A stretch of 18,030 nt of DNA from Jimgerdemannia flammicorona (GCA_003990745.1 RBNI01002596.1:1-18030), one strand, 5' to 3'; shown: positions 1-9,560, counted from the first letter of the stretch. The notes: generated by a model from the letters alone, not told the origin. A program made the numbers and translations.

Positions 1-141
1 TTAAAAAAAAAAAAATGTAAACACACTTTCCGTTTTTGGCTGCATTTGGTTCTTTCACTCTAACATACTGCGACATATTCGTTGTATTCACACATGAAAT
101 GATATGGGTTCGGAGATTGTCAGGATGACTGGATTTTGGTG

Positions 142-144
<3 letters not shown>
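1..144. other. Left flank, CpG-containing, no gene recognised
   Basis: This stretch contains several CpG dinucleotides, unlike the following 12.7 kb, so it lies outside the mutated repeat block. One plus-strand frame stays open for about 35 codons (roughly positions 24-130), but there is no start, splice site or recognisable motif to support a gene. It may be intergenic or part of an intron of a gene lying to the left. Confidence 0.5.

Positions 145-184
<40 letters not shown>
145..184 (+). repeat. Poly(A) tract, 40 A
   Basis: An uninterrupted run of 40 A lies exactly between CpG-containing flank and the CpG-free block. It could be a microsatellite, a slippage product, or the tail of a retroposed sequence. 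Its position at the junction is the noteworthy point. Length may be imprecise because homopolymers are error-prone in sequencing. Confidence 0.85.
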
Positions 185-189
<5 letters not shown>

Positions 190-314
190 TATGCTATTTC
201 ATAAACATTTATGTCAGTATATATTGAAGTTCTATTTATTTGCTAAGAAACAATATAGTCACTGTAACAGTTCTAGTTTCTTTAAGAGGAAGCAGCTAAA
301 TCTGAAAAGTTCTA
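185..314. other. Unassigned AT-rich segment at the left edge of the block
   Basis: The minus-strand family 1 copy can be aligned to the plus-strand copy down to about position 315; beyond that, from 314 to 185, the two no longer match. I see no coding motif or LTR end here. It may be a different insertion or a deletion junction in the minus-strand copy. Confidence 0.4.
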
Positions 315-429
315 GTAGGCCTAAAGTAGCTTGAAGAGATACTTATAGTATAGTTTCCAAGTTGTAGCAGTATATTCTTGCATATCTTGGAAAGTTTCTG
401 TATTGTTCCATTACCAAAGGTAGTAATGT

Positions 430-540
430 TTCCTTCTGGGTTTCCTTGTGTCTTGAGGTGGAATTTATTGGCAGTTTCTTGATTGAGATAGTATTTGCTT
501 ACTCTACTATCAATCAGAACTTTGACAGTATTTCCTTCAA
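430..540 (-). pseudogene. Retropepsin (aspartic protease) remnant, copy A
   Basis: Minus-strand codons at 520-497 read VLIDSRVS, followed by KYYLNQETANKFHLKTQ. The retropepsin active site is (A/V)LIDSGA, so Gly-Ala has become Arg-Val (GGA to AGA and GCN to GTA, both transitions). The same segment in copy B (about 5036-5100, plus) reads VHIDCSI then KKYYLNKKT. The enzyme would normally cut the Gag-Pol polyprotein in the particle. The Gly loss and flanking stops make it inactive. Confidence 0.75.
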
Positions 541-1299
541 TTTTCCCTTATAGGTGGATACATTCTGTATTGATCTCTTGCTAAGCAGTGATTGTTTCTG
601 GGATAGCTTCTTCTTCTCAATCTTATACTTCTTTATCTTCATCATTGATGTTTTTGATCTCTTTATCCCTCATTCTGGAATAGTTTGCTTGTACTTCTTG
701 GATTTAAGGACATATATAATATATTCTCTTATGTATTTGAAACAGTACATCTTGATTCTATAGAGGCATCATTCTGTAGAAATATATCTATCAGTGATGT
801 ACTGATATTATTTCTAGTCTTAGTCTTGAGGTTCTTTAATATGGATGATCTTCTGTATCTTAGTCTTTTTCTTGAACTTGTTAGTGTGCTTTTCTGTTGA
901 TTCAAAGGCTTTTTCTCCTCTATTAGAAGGTGACAGTTTACTTGTTTCTTCTACTTTGAGATTATTGTATATTACTTCAATGATAGCTTGGATGATTTGT
1001 TTTTCACAGGTAATTTTGACATCCTTTTGTCCAGTATTATATAGTAGAACTTTGATTTTATTAGTCTATGACTTCTTCAGCTATATAGAGTTTCTCTTCT
1101 CTGACTAAACTACTTCTTTCTGCAAGGCAGATATAGGTTTCCTTAGGTACTTCCATTTTAATACCTATACTGATTGTTATTTACTTACTTAGTTTAATAG
1201 TTACTTTTATGCTAGAGTAGAGGTTATAGTCAGCATCAGATTCATGTATCTTGTCTAGAATTTTTGTGGCAATATAGAATCTTTGACTTTGATTTTCTT

Positions 1300-2900
1300 G
1301 GAGATTTCTTTAGGGTCAACTCCTATCATAGTAATAATATGGGAGAAGGATGGTTCTTTATTTGTATTGATCTTCTTATTAGGATATTTGCAAGATATAT
1401 GTCCTCTCTTCTTATAGTAAAAACATACTCTTTTCTTTATAAGTTCTTCTATTTACTTATCAGACAGTTTCTTGAATCCTTTTAGTAGTCTTAAGAACTT
1501 ATTCTATAGTTTATACTTCTTTTTGAATTGATGTCATTTGTCTCCTCTATTGTTGTTTTTGTTATCTCTTAGTCATTGGACTGTAAGGATGGTATATACT
1601 TGGATAACAGCTTATCTTAGGCACTATTGCTTATATGGACAATTATAGAGTCATTCTTACTTATGAATTTTTTCTGATAACTATCTAGAGATAGTATTAA
1701 AAAAATAGGCAGCTTGGGTTCTATATATTTACTATCTATTCTTAGTAGCTATATCCTGCTCCTATAGTATTCAGGAGGATTTCTAGTCTTATGATGAATA
1801 CTTTGAGGTCTTCTTTTCCATTATTATAGAATCATAGATTTCTGAGCTTAGTTCTAGCTTCAGTAATATGAGCAGAGCTATAGAACTACTAAATGATTAG
1901 TTTCTTTAATTCTATAGTAACTGGGTGGGCTTTGTAATCAGAGTAATTATTATTTCTATCACTTATAAGGATTTCAGCATGGGTTTCTCAGGTAAGAGAA
2001 TATATTAATAGATTACACTACTACTGGACAGCTGTATCTATGAAATGTGTGGTAACTTTTCTACTTGTGAGCTTGTAGTTATATAGAGGTCTTCAATCTT
2101 ATAGTATATATTATTTTTAAGGATATTATCTGGACTTCAGTTGTCATTTCAATCATTAGTATAGTAGTTGATATTAACTTATTCTATAAATATTATTACT
2201 TGGTCTGCTTTATCTTCAAATAGAGTGAGGCAGAGACTTTTTGTAGGCTTGTTTATTTTGATACTAAGATGGAGAGCTTGAGTGAATATGGCTACCTAGT
2301 CAGCTAATACTACTATTTTGTTATTGGCTGATACCATTCTGCTATCTATATTGTCTATTTAGTAGGATGGTTGAGGTTCTGCTTCTTCAATTACTATTGT
2401 ATGTCAATTGTGGGTTAGGGCTGATTCTTCTATAATATCACTGAGATGGGTAAGTCTGTAGACTAGTAGTTTCAATGAGGTAATTATTGAGTCTGCTATG
2501 ATCTTGGATAGGTTTGATATTCTTAGTAGTAGTTCTATAATAGTACTGAGGTCACTAAGATTAGGTTCAGGGGTTTCTTTAATTATTTTTCTAGATCTAG
2601 ATAATGTGACAAGAATTCTACTGGGTCTGGTAGCTTGTGGCTCTTATTGCTGAATTATTCTTATTTATATACCAAGAATTCAGTAGTAGAAGTGGGATTT
2701 TTTTTGATAAGTATAATATCTCTTGTAGCTTAGAAAGGTCTTAGCTTTGTAGTAACAATTGTTTGGAAGATGGTTCAGGAAGTATTTGGTTGTAGCTTCA
2801 ATAAATTCTCAGATATGCTTTTTGTAAAAGTAGTTACTGACTAGATTGTTGAATCTTTCCTTAAGTTTAGAAATATAGGAGACTTTTTTATTGAGTATAA
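1300..2900 (-). pseudogene. Degenerate gag (capsid and nucleocapsid), family 1
   Basis: Gag forms the virus-like particle of LTR retrotransposons. Read on the minus strand, the segment at about 2260-2160 has a capsid-like stretch (FEDKADQVIIFIE, then a stop where a codon such as CAG is expected). The segment near 1960-1750 reads HPVTIELKKL, two stops, then ITEARTKLRNL and NNGKEDLKVFIIRLEILL, typical of the Ty3/gypsy capsid C-terminal part. It ends in a zinc knuckle at 1384-1425. Stops and frame breaks throughout show it is dead. The family call rests on these motifs and on the adjoining LTR. Confidence 0.7.
1384..1425 (-). other. Gag CCHC zinc knuckle with two Cys changed to Tyr
   Basis: On the minus strand the 14 codons read CFYYKKRGHISCKY. 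The retroviral zinc knuckle is CX2CX4HX4C. Here the first Cys and the His are kept, and Tyr stands at the second and last Cys positions. Cys to Tyr is TGT/TGC to TAT/TAC, a single G-to-A change (CpA to TpA on the other strand), exactly the RIP substitution. Confidence 0.8.
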
Positions 2901-3127
2901 AAAAGATATTAAATACTTCTTAGATGGAGTTTATCAAACTCTTCTTAGCTAGTGTGGGTTTTGGTTCACTCAGTGATGATTCTGTTGACTTCTTTAACTT
3001 GAGTCTAGAAGATATCTAGGGTAAAGATATTTCTTAGCTATTATTATCAATATTGATAGTATTGATCTATCTGATTATCTGTAGTATATTCTTAAAAAAG
3101 GGTTGCTTATAAGTGGTGAGAAACTAT

Positions 3128-3139
3128 CTACTACTATCA
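3128..3139 (-). other. Possible primer-binding site next to LTR A
   Basis: Three bases inside the LTR edge, the minus strand reads TGATAGTAGTAG. Primer-binding sites of LTR elements usually start TGG just inside the 5' LTR, and many Ty3/gypsy elements use initiator tRNA-Met (TGGTA...). The observed string could be a G-to-A and C-to-T mutated form of such a site. Position fits; identity is a guess. Confidence 0.3.
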
Positions 3140-3430
3140 AATTATAATAAAACTATATATCAATAGAATTATTATATTACAGATAATCAATAGTGACTAT
3201 TGATCCTAAGTTCTGAGTTCTTAAAAAAGTACTGAGTTTTAAATTGCCTAATATAGCAGAGTCTAAGTATTACTTTCAGATTCTTACTTTGAAAAGAGAT
3301 CATACTTGTATCCTAAGTTGATCAGACTCAGAATTATTAATAAGTTAGATCTGAGGTTTCTGTAATAAGAATACTACTTTATTCTTATATTATAGAAAGT
3401 AGAGCTGAGGTTATAATTTACTCAGTATAG

Positions 3431-3443
3431 AGAGTATTTATAT
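3431..3443 (-). promoter_or_regulatory. TATA-like box in LTR A
   Basis: The minus strand reads CATATAAATACTC here, and the homologous LTR has TATATAAATA at the equivalent place (12415-12424). Keeping a TATAAA core in both diverged copies fits the position of a U3 promoter. The element bodies are dead, but the box could in principle still start transcription outward into the block. Confidence 0.5.
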
Positions 3444-3526
3444 GTCTGGAGGCTATGACTAAATATGATATACTGAGTATATCTATATATAGTTATACTA
3501 CTTTAAGTAACTATGACTGCTAGTTG

Positions 3527-3575
3527 GAAATTCTATAGAAATTTATATAGAAATTTCTATAGAAATTTCTATCTG
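3527..3575. repeat. Short tandem and palindromic repeat (ATAGAAATTT unit) inside LTR A
   Basis: Four near copies of a TATAGAAATTT unit follow each other. The segment 3550-3569, GAAATTTCTATAGAAATTTC, is a perfect 20-base palindrome. The other LTR has only a single GAAATTTCTA at the matching place, so the repeat expanded in this copy. Confidence 0.8.
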
Positions 3576-3606
3576 AAATTCCAGAGACTTGTAATAATTC
3601 ATTACA

Positions 3607-4103
3607 AATATTCTATAATATTTAAAAAGAGTCTTTACTCATTATATTAGTTTTTATATTTATTATAAAAAGGCATTTTAGTCATATAATACTATTTTTT
3701 AATTATAGACTAATTAGTATTACAAAAGCTGAAAAAAAAATATCATTATTACAAATATTATTATTATAGATATATATTATTATTATAGATATAGTTACTT
3801 CTGCTTAATTCAATGTTATTGATATTATTGATAAGTATTATTATTAGATATAGATATTATTCCTAGTTAATATAGTTATTATTATTATCATTATATCTTT
3901 AGAATATATAATATTATTAGTGCTGACTATTATTTCTAATATATATGGTATAGTATCATATATTATATTATACTGAAATCTATTTGTCAGATATTATCTT
4001 CATTATTGTTAACTATATTCACACTTTTGCTGAATATATAATTAGAAGTACTGTCTGTACTTTGGACCTTTTTGACATTTCTTAATCTTATTAACCTTTT
4101 CTA
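3607..4103. other. AT-rich spacer with ATT/TTA trinucleotide runs
   Basis: Between LTR A and the low-complexity tract that follows I see only AT-rich sequence, with irregular runs of TATTAT and TATAGATA (for example 3755-3795 and 3835-3900). There is no open frame of note and no recognisable retrotransposon motif. It separates two family 1 copies that point away from each other. Confidence 0.5.
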
Positions 4104-4200
4104 TAGCCTTGTCAGCTATATCTTATTACTAGCCATATTGCTGACTTTATTAGTCTCATTGATGATCTTGTTGGTCTTATTGATCTTATTTACTAATCTT
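4104..4200. repeat. Degenerate 9-base tandem repeat
   Basis: Units close to ATTGATCTT or TTGGTCTTA recur about ten times with frequent transitions. On the minus strand they encode an Asn-Lys-Ile/Thr pattern (NKINKTNKI). This may be a coding repeat of an old Gag-like protein or a simple minisatellite. The plus-strand open frame of 73 codons over it (4072-4293) is leucine-rich because of the repeat and is probably not a gene. Confidence 0.5.
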
Positions 4201-4337
4201 ATTATCTATACTGACTTTATTTGCCACATCTGTAGAAACTATAAAAGGCTTTCTCATTATCATTCATTACCTCAACTATCTGAGCTAATATAATTATCTA
4301 CTATCAGGAGAGGGCTTTATTTGTTACCTGGAAGAAT

Positions 4338-4425
4338 TATCTCTATCACTAAAGAGAACTTTGTTATTATAATCACCTCTATCACTGGAGAACTTTATAG
4401 TTACCTCTACTACTAGAGATCTATC
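4338..4425 (+). repeat. Imperfect tandem repeat, about 30-base unit
   Basis: Three imperfect copies of a unit like CTCTATCACTGGAGAACTTTATAGTTAC follow each other (CTCTATCACTAAAGAGAACTTTG..., CTCTATCACTGGAGAACTTTAT..., CTCTACTACTAGAGA...). They end where homology to copy A of the family 1 element begins, so they sit at or near a junction. Confidence 0.5.
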
Positions 4426-5689
4426 TTATAGAAAGAAGCAGTCTGGTCAATGAAGAAAAACTCTATATAGCTAGAGAAGTTATAGACTAAGAATTTAAAA
4501 GAGAAATCAAGATTCTGCTATATAATACTAAATAGAAACCAATTGAAATTATATGTAAAAACAGATTACCCAAGCTATTATTAAAATAATATATAATGAT
4601 CTTGAAGTTAAAGAAATAAATAAACTATCATCTTTTAATAAAGGAGAAAAAGCTTTTAGATTCATCAAAAAGAATTCTGTTAAAGTCAAAAAGAAGACCA
4701 AAGTATAGAAAATTATTCACATTAAAGAACCTCAAGACTGGGATCAGAAATAGTATTAGTATATTATAGATAGATATATCTCAGCTAGACAATATCTCTA
4801 CAGAGTCAAGATGTATTACTTTAAGCACATAGGCAAATATACTATATATGTCCTCAAATTCAAAAAGTATAAGCCAACTATTTCTAATTAATAAGCTGAA
4901 GAAATCAAGAATATTAGTAATAATGATAGTGAAGCATAAGACTGGAAAAAAGAAACTACCCCAGAAATAATTGCTATCTAGTAAGAAGATAACTCTGAAT
5001 GTATTTGTTTATAGGAAAAAATTAAAGAAAATCCTATCAAAGTTCATATTGATTGTAGTATAAAAAAGTACTATCTTAATAAGAAAACTACTAATAAATT
5101 CAATCTCAAAATTCAAAGAATCTCAGAAGACAATATTATTTTATTTAGTAATAAAATAACTCACAAACTCTTCAAAATCTGCAAAAATATACTTCTATAA
5201 CTAAGAGACTATTCTATAAAGCAAATCTTCTATATTATATATTTCTTAAAATATAATCTTATTTTTGGAAAATTCTGACTCATATAGGAGAATCTCCATA
5301 TTGACTGATGAACTAATATAATCTCTCTAGGAGATATTAAGTTATAGCTAGAACAGATCAAAAAGAAAGCAAAACCCAAGTGTGATATTATTTCTACTAT
5401 CTAAATAAGAAGCTAATCTAGAAACTAATGCAATTATCTATATATATACTATCAAAGTATTATCAGTAGAAAATGATAATAATAATGACTTCTTTGAGCT
5501 ATTAAAGAATAAAGATAATGAAGAAGAAAGCCTTTAAGAACTATGGATTTTTAAGAACTTTAAAAATTACCATCTATCTGAGCAGTAGAGTATAGCATTG
5601 AGACTACTCTTGGTATAGACCCTCTCTACTGTAGAATTTACTAACTAGCTCAGTCTGAGCTAGAAACTCTCAAGGAATAGCTAGCAGAT

Positions 5690-6120
5690 CTATTAAATAA
5701 AGATCTTATATATTTATCTAAATCACTATATAGTATACTAATTCTCTTTATCTGTAAGAAGAATAGAAGTCTTTATATATATTTTAATTAATAAGTACTT
5801 AATAAGATCTCTGTTAAGAATCAATATTCACTTCTATAAATTAATAAACTACTTAATTAAGTATATAATACTAAGACCTTTTCATTTATTGATCTTTATC
5901 TGAATATTACCAAATTCATATAGATTAAGGAAAAAGATATCCTAAAGACAGTATTTTGAATAAGATTTAGATACTATAAATTCTATATAATATTATTTAG
6001 CCTTATTAATATATTAGTAATCTTCTAGATATTAATAAATAATATATTTTGGAAATATCTTAAAGTATTTATTCCAGTATACTTACATAGATAATATTCT
6101 AGTATATAGTATAAGCAATA
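5690..6120 (+). pseudogene. Reverse transcriptase domain remnant, copy B
   Basis: The plus-strand frame reads LIYLSKSLYSILILFICKK, then NRSLYIYFN, VLNKISVKNQYSLL, and INKLLN, TKTFSFIDLYLNITKFI. These match the Ty3/gypsy pattern I.PS.SPY.SPI..V.KKDGS.R.C.DYR.LN..T..N.YPLP.I...LD...G...F..LDL...Y..I. The catalytic block at about 6086-6112 reads YIDNILVYS after a one-base frameshift: the second Asp of YIDD is Asn (GAT to AAT, G-to-A). Family assignment is firm; activity is lost. Confidence 0.8.
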
Positions 6121-6179
6121 CTACCCACTGATAATATCTATAGATAGTCTTTGATATACTCTATAAAAATAAACTTTTA

Positions 6180-6420
6180 GTATAAAAAAGAAAAGTCACT
6201 CTTTAAAAAAGAAATTAAATACTTAGAAAATATCATTTTAGTAAATAGTATTACTATTGATCTAAAGAAAACTAAAGCAATTCCACATTGGTCAATATTA
6301 AAAACTCTCAAGTCTCTATAAGGATTCAATAAATTGATTAGATATTATAGAAGATTTATTTAAGAATTCTCAGCAATTGTCTCTCTACTCACAAGTCTTT
6401 ACAAAAAGAGAACTAATATA
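6180..6420 (+). pseudogene. RT thumb/connection segment, copy B
   Basis: The frame reads FKKEIKYLENIILVNSITID, LKKTKAIPHW, TLKSL, GFNKLIRYYRRFI, EFSAIVSLLTSLYKK. This corresponds to the well-known F....V.YLGHI.S..G...DP.K...I..WP.P.....L..FLGL..YYRRFI..FS.IA.PLT.L.KK block found after YxDD in Ty3/gypsy polymerases. After about 6620 the match to RNase H fades. Confidence 0.8.
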
Positions 6421-6699
6421 AAAAAGGAATAGATAGAAGAATGTACTATAGTAATGAATATTCTTAAGAGAATACTAACTAATATACTAATTCTGATCAG
6501 CTCTGACTCTTCAGAACTCTTTATTATTACTACAGATATCTTGATCTAGTATAAATATCCTATTATATATCTGTTCCAAAAGCTAAATAAGTATAAAAAA
6601 AACTATATATGTATTGTGACAAGCAGTAGAATTATCCTACCAAAATCATAAATTAGCCATATATCATATCTAGTACACTAAGCAACTAAAACTGCTTTA

Positions 6700-7800
6700 C
6701 TGCACCAACTTATATAATTAGCCAGAGATACTAGAAATAGTATATTTACCTATACTAGTCTAGTATATTATATCATCTAGGTATACTTACTATAGATAGT
6801 AATCAATAATTAGAAATATAGTAACCAGATAGTAACCACAACTATATAAAATACTCCAGAGATAAGAGTGAATAAACCTCAGTCTGAAATTCAAAGCAAA
6901 AGACAAGTCTGCCTACTATACTTCAAGAGAAACTCTATAGCTACTACTAGGATATTGTGAGTTTATTTTCTACTCTGGTCCACTTTCTGATACAAAGAAC
7001 AAGTCTATTTTTAGATTGCTTACTAGATAAGCTTAAAGAATCTGAGTTATTATTCAAGAAGACTGCTAATTTAGGAAGAATTCATATTATTTACTATTCT
7101 CAGAGAGCCCAATTCTTGCTACAAGTTAGTCTATCTAATGCAACTTTACAGTAGAGTCAGTCTACAATATAACCCCATACAAATGAAGCCAGTCTTTGAT
7201 ATAACTTACTAAGAATCTACTATCTGAGCTATCTGAATTTCTATATCATCTAAAGTCATCTGCTATTTTCAAGTTATCTAAGTTATCAAATTATTTATAT
7301 TTAACTGAGTTATCTAAGTTATCTGTATCATCTAAGTTATTTTTTAGAAAGATATTGATTCAGAAGAATCTATATCAAATCAAGTTACCTACTGACCTAC
7401 TTATTAAGAAATCTACCAAATTCATCAGAATTATTATACAGAGATTGCATACTTTTAAAAATACAATTATCATTCAGAAATCACATACTTTTGGAGATTG
7501 GCATGCTACATAGAGATTGTCTTGCAGAAATCACCTATGTAAGAAATACCTGTACTATATACAAATTGCTACTATACCTAAGAACTATCTTAATAAGAAA
7601 ATTGACCATTTTATCCAAACTTGACTATTATACCACTAAATACCAACAAGGATACCAGAAATCTTAGAACATTTTATTGCTTTTTGATAAAGTAACTGAG
7701 AGCTCAAGCCAAACTACATCAATCTTCAATCTTATAATTTGCCTCTATTGAGTCAGATATATTATATTTGAGGACTCAACTAGAAAGATTCAAAATCAAT
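6700..7800. other. Unassigned AT-rich region between two elements
   Basis: Integrase of copy B would be expected here but I could not identify it. A plus frame is open at 6957-7154 for 65 codons, with no family resemblance I recognise. A frame near 6870-7000 is rich in Ser, Lys and Tyr and is also unassigned. From about 7380 the sequence may be the leader of the family 2 gag that follows. The insertion boundary of family 2 into family 1 probably lies in this region. Confidence 0.4.
7217..7342. repeat. Degenerate 9-base tandem repeat (AGTTATCTA unit)
   Basis: Units such as AGTTATCTA and ATCATCTAA recur roughly a dozen times with small changes, most clearly at 7272-7290 and 7308-7342. It resembles in style, but not in sequence, the repeat at 4104-4200. 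No coding meaning is evident. Confidence 0.55.
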
Positions 7801-8695
7801 ATAACTTTTTAGCTCACAAGAACCCACAGTCAAACTGGATACATTTGATATAATACCAATCTCTGCTACTATAGGAGAACCAGTTATCACTAGTATTTGG
7901 ACAGAAAGAGAAGTAATTACTTTAAGACTTACCAACTACCCAGCATCAGAAGGATCCCAACCAGAAGCCAGCATAGTACAAAATTCTCAGTCAGTACCAA
8001 CAGACTTACTAGACCAACCAGATCAACCAGATTACACAGGTAGCCCTGTCAGAGTTTTTGATAAGCTTATATAACAACTTGAAGACCTTATTGAACAAGC
8101 CTGATTTCCTGCAGGAGACTCACCAATTTTGTCCATTGAACCTCTACCAATAGTTATAATAGAACAAGAAGACTAAGAAGTAACTTCTTCAAGAATACTC
8201 AGATCTATTCCATCTTGCCCAAGATCTCCAACACTATTTTCAGGATACTCAAGTGTCCCAAACTCTAGTAACAATTCAGAAAGTAAATCAGAATCAGTAC
8301 TAGAATCAGAATCAGAATTAGGATTAGTACTAGGATCAGAACCAGAACTAGAATCAGAAGACAGTAATAATGAAATAATCACCCTATTGTCAATCTTTAC
8401 AGGATACCCTGAAGAAGACTCAAGAGAATTTCTTGATAGAATCAAAGAAATTGCAGCTCTGGAGAACCTTACTCCTGAAAGGAAAATTGCTATTTATATG
8501 GCCCAACTCAGTGAACCAGTAAAAGGAATTTTCACCCAAACAAAGAATAATCTAAACTCAGACCTTGGAGCAGCCATTAATACAGTACTAACTTGGCTAG
8601 TAGAATACAAACCCATGATCCATTAACTCATTGAGAAGTATGTAGAAAATGAGACCTACTATAAAACTCAAGAATCTATCATAGAAATGAAGATA
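7800..8695 (+). pseudogene. Family 2 gag fragment with intact 150-codon stretch
   Basis: A frame free of stops runs from 8177 to 8626. It has no ATG at its left end; a TAA at 8174 sits where Gln is plausible, and open sequence with the same composition continues further left. The N-terminal part is low-complexity and acidic (repeats of SE, such as SESVLESESE). The C-terminal part, from 8390, reads IFTGYPEEDSREFLDRIKEI, LTPERKIAIYMAQL and EPVKGIF, which fits the gypsy-type capsid pattern F.G.PEE....FL..I......P..KI......L. It is followed by 8630-8690, which may continue Gag, and then meets an oppositely oriented pol. The capsid differs from that of family 1. Truncated, so presumably dead. Confidence 0.65.
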
Positions 8696-8879
8696 AATCT
8701 TAAGGTGAGGTTCTCCTGATGGGTCTGAATTCATTGAAGGGAGTTTTCATTGGCTTGGTGGAATTATGGAAGAGGAACTAGAAGTGATTGGAATGAACTC
8801 AGGATAAGAATTTGGAGACACTGGTCAATTGTCTGATTTATAGTATGGGAAAAGATATATCTTGAGATAGTTGATATAT

Positions 8880-9040
8880 ACTGGTGTCCTCAAAGTTCAT
8901 CCATCCATGCTTCTTAAATAGATACTGATTCCTCTGATATTATATACAAGATAAGATCCTTCCTATTTAGGCTTCAGTTTGGTAGCAAAGTTTGTTTTAA
9001 TCATACTTCTCCAAACTAGTACTTGATCTCCAATCTTGAT
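8880..9040 (-). pseudogene. Integrase C-terminal GPY-like module, family 2
   Basis: The minus strand reads IKIGDQVLVW, TNFATKLKPK, stop, EGSYLVYNIRGISIYL, matching the gypsy GPY/F module (GD.VL......K..KL.PKWEGPY.V........Y.L). The stop in PK-stop-EG is TAG for Trp (TGG), a RIP-type change. It is followed by RTPVYINYLKIY instead of a chromodomain. Confidence 0.8.
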
Positions 9041-9289
9041 CTTCTGATCCTTCTGTCTCTAGTCATTATACTTCTCCTAGACCTTGATAATCTGAACTCA
9101 TATCTGATTATATAACTATTCTACCTTCTTAAAGAGGTCTCTGAGGTTCTCATGATCAGCAGTTCTAGTTTTCTTAGCAAATATTATCTCAAAGAGTTTT
9201 TGTTTAGTAGAGGCAATAGGGTATTTTGAATTTCCCATAGGATCTCAGATAAGCAGAGGTCCCAGTTGATAGGATTAACTCAGACAAGT

Positions 9290-9560
9290 CCTTTCTTGAT
9301 GATCTGATTCATTCATTCTGTCATACCATTAGTCTGAGAGTAGTATAATATGGTCTGTTTGAGATAGATCTTGTGAATTCAGACATAACTTATGATTATA
9401 TTATTGATGAATTCTGTACCTTAGTCAGAGATGAGTTCTTTTAGAGATTTATATCTGAGTGTGAGTCTATAGAGGAGGCCTACAATGGTCAAGACATCTG
9501 TAATTTCTATTGGAAAAGCTTTAGGCTACTTAGTCAGATATTCTATAAATATAAGAATAT
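9290..9560 (-). pseudogene. Integrase core remnant, family 2
   Basis: The minus strand reads LISD, stop, GTEFINNIIISYV, stop, IHKIYLKQTILYYSQTNGMTE, stop, MNQI. This is the integrase core LISDRGTEF......(W).......T.YHPQTDGQTER.NQ, with the central Asp present and the last Glu inside TE-x-MNQ. Stops stand for Gln or Arg and Trp. Integrase would insert element DNA into the host genome. Confidence 0.85.

Larger units (their letters stand above)
315..3142 (-). pseudogene. Family 1 chromovirus internal region, gag-protease remnant (copy A)
   Basis: Read on the minus strand from the LTR at 3143-3606, this is the 5' half of a Ty3/gypsy element: gag, a CCHC zinc knuckle, a linker and an aspartic protease, ending before reverse transcriptase. 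All frames carry multiple stops, so no full protein can be made. The linker and protease part (1113 down to 315) matches the plus-strand copy at 4427-5235 almost base for base apart from transitions and small gaps, so both derive from the same family. Loss of pol places the truncation point near 315. It is inactive. Confidence 0.8.
3143..3606 (-). repeat. LTR of family 1 element, 5' LTR of copy A
   Basis: The reverse complement of this segment aligns over its length with 12233-12716. Shared blocks include AACTATATATAGATATA, TATATCATATTTAG, CCTCAGCTCTACTTT and GAACTTAG. Its right end is ATTACA (TGTAAT on the minus strand), matching the TGTAAT start of the other LTR; the left end reads TATAATAAAAC where the other copy has TGTAATAAAAC on the same strand, a G-to-A change in the terminal TG. 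It lies directly upstream, in minus-strand terms, of gag, so it is the 5' LTR. Differences from the second LTR are largely transitions plus small gaps. Confidence 0.85.
4427..6700 (+). pseudogene. Family 1 chromovirus gag-pol remnant (copy B): protease, reverse transcriptase, RNase H
   Basis: In order on the plus strand: a linker matching copy A (4427-4990), retropepsin (about 5036-5340, ending with the conserved IFGKF, ENLHID block), reverse transcriptase (about 5690-6120), the RT connection (about 6180-6420) and a poor RNase H remnant to about 6620. Stops replace Trp and Gln at many places, and there are single-base frameshifts. Its gag and 5' LTR are missing upstream. Its 3' end, the integrase C-terminus, chromodomain and LTR, is probably the segment at 11255-12716, displaced by insertions. 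It is not functional. Confidence 0.8.

Noticed and set aside
554..1485. Four plus-strand open frames rich in Phe, Leu and Ser
   Set aside because: They lie antisense to the gag-protease remnant; their composition comes from pyrimidine-rich antisense of a Lys-rich coding sequence.
4072..4293. Plus frame ending with a CHICRNYK motif, like the CX2C of an integrase zinc finger
   Set aside because: The leucine-rich body comes from a 9-base repeat, the upstream HX3-5H pair is missing, and no integrase core follows.
6957..7154. 65-codon plus-strand frame
   Set aside because: No family resemblance, an alternative start codon, and it sits among decayed elements; described only as part of an unassigned region.
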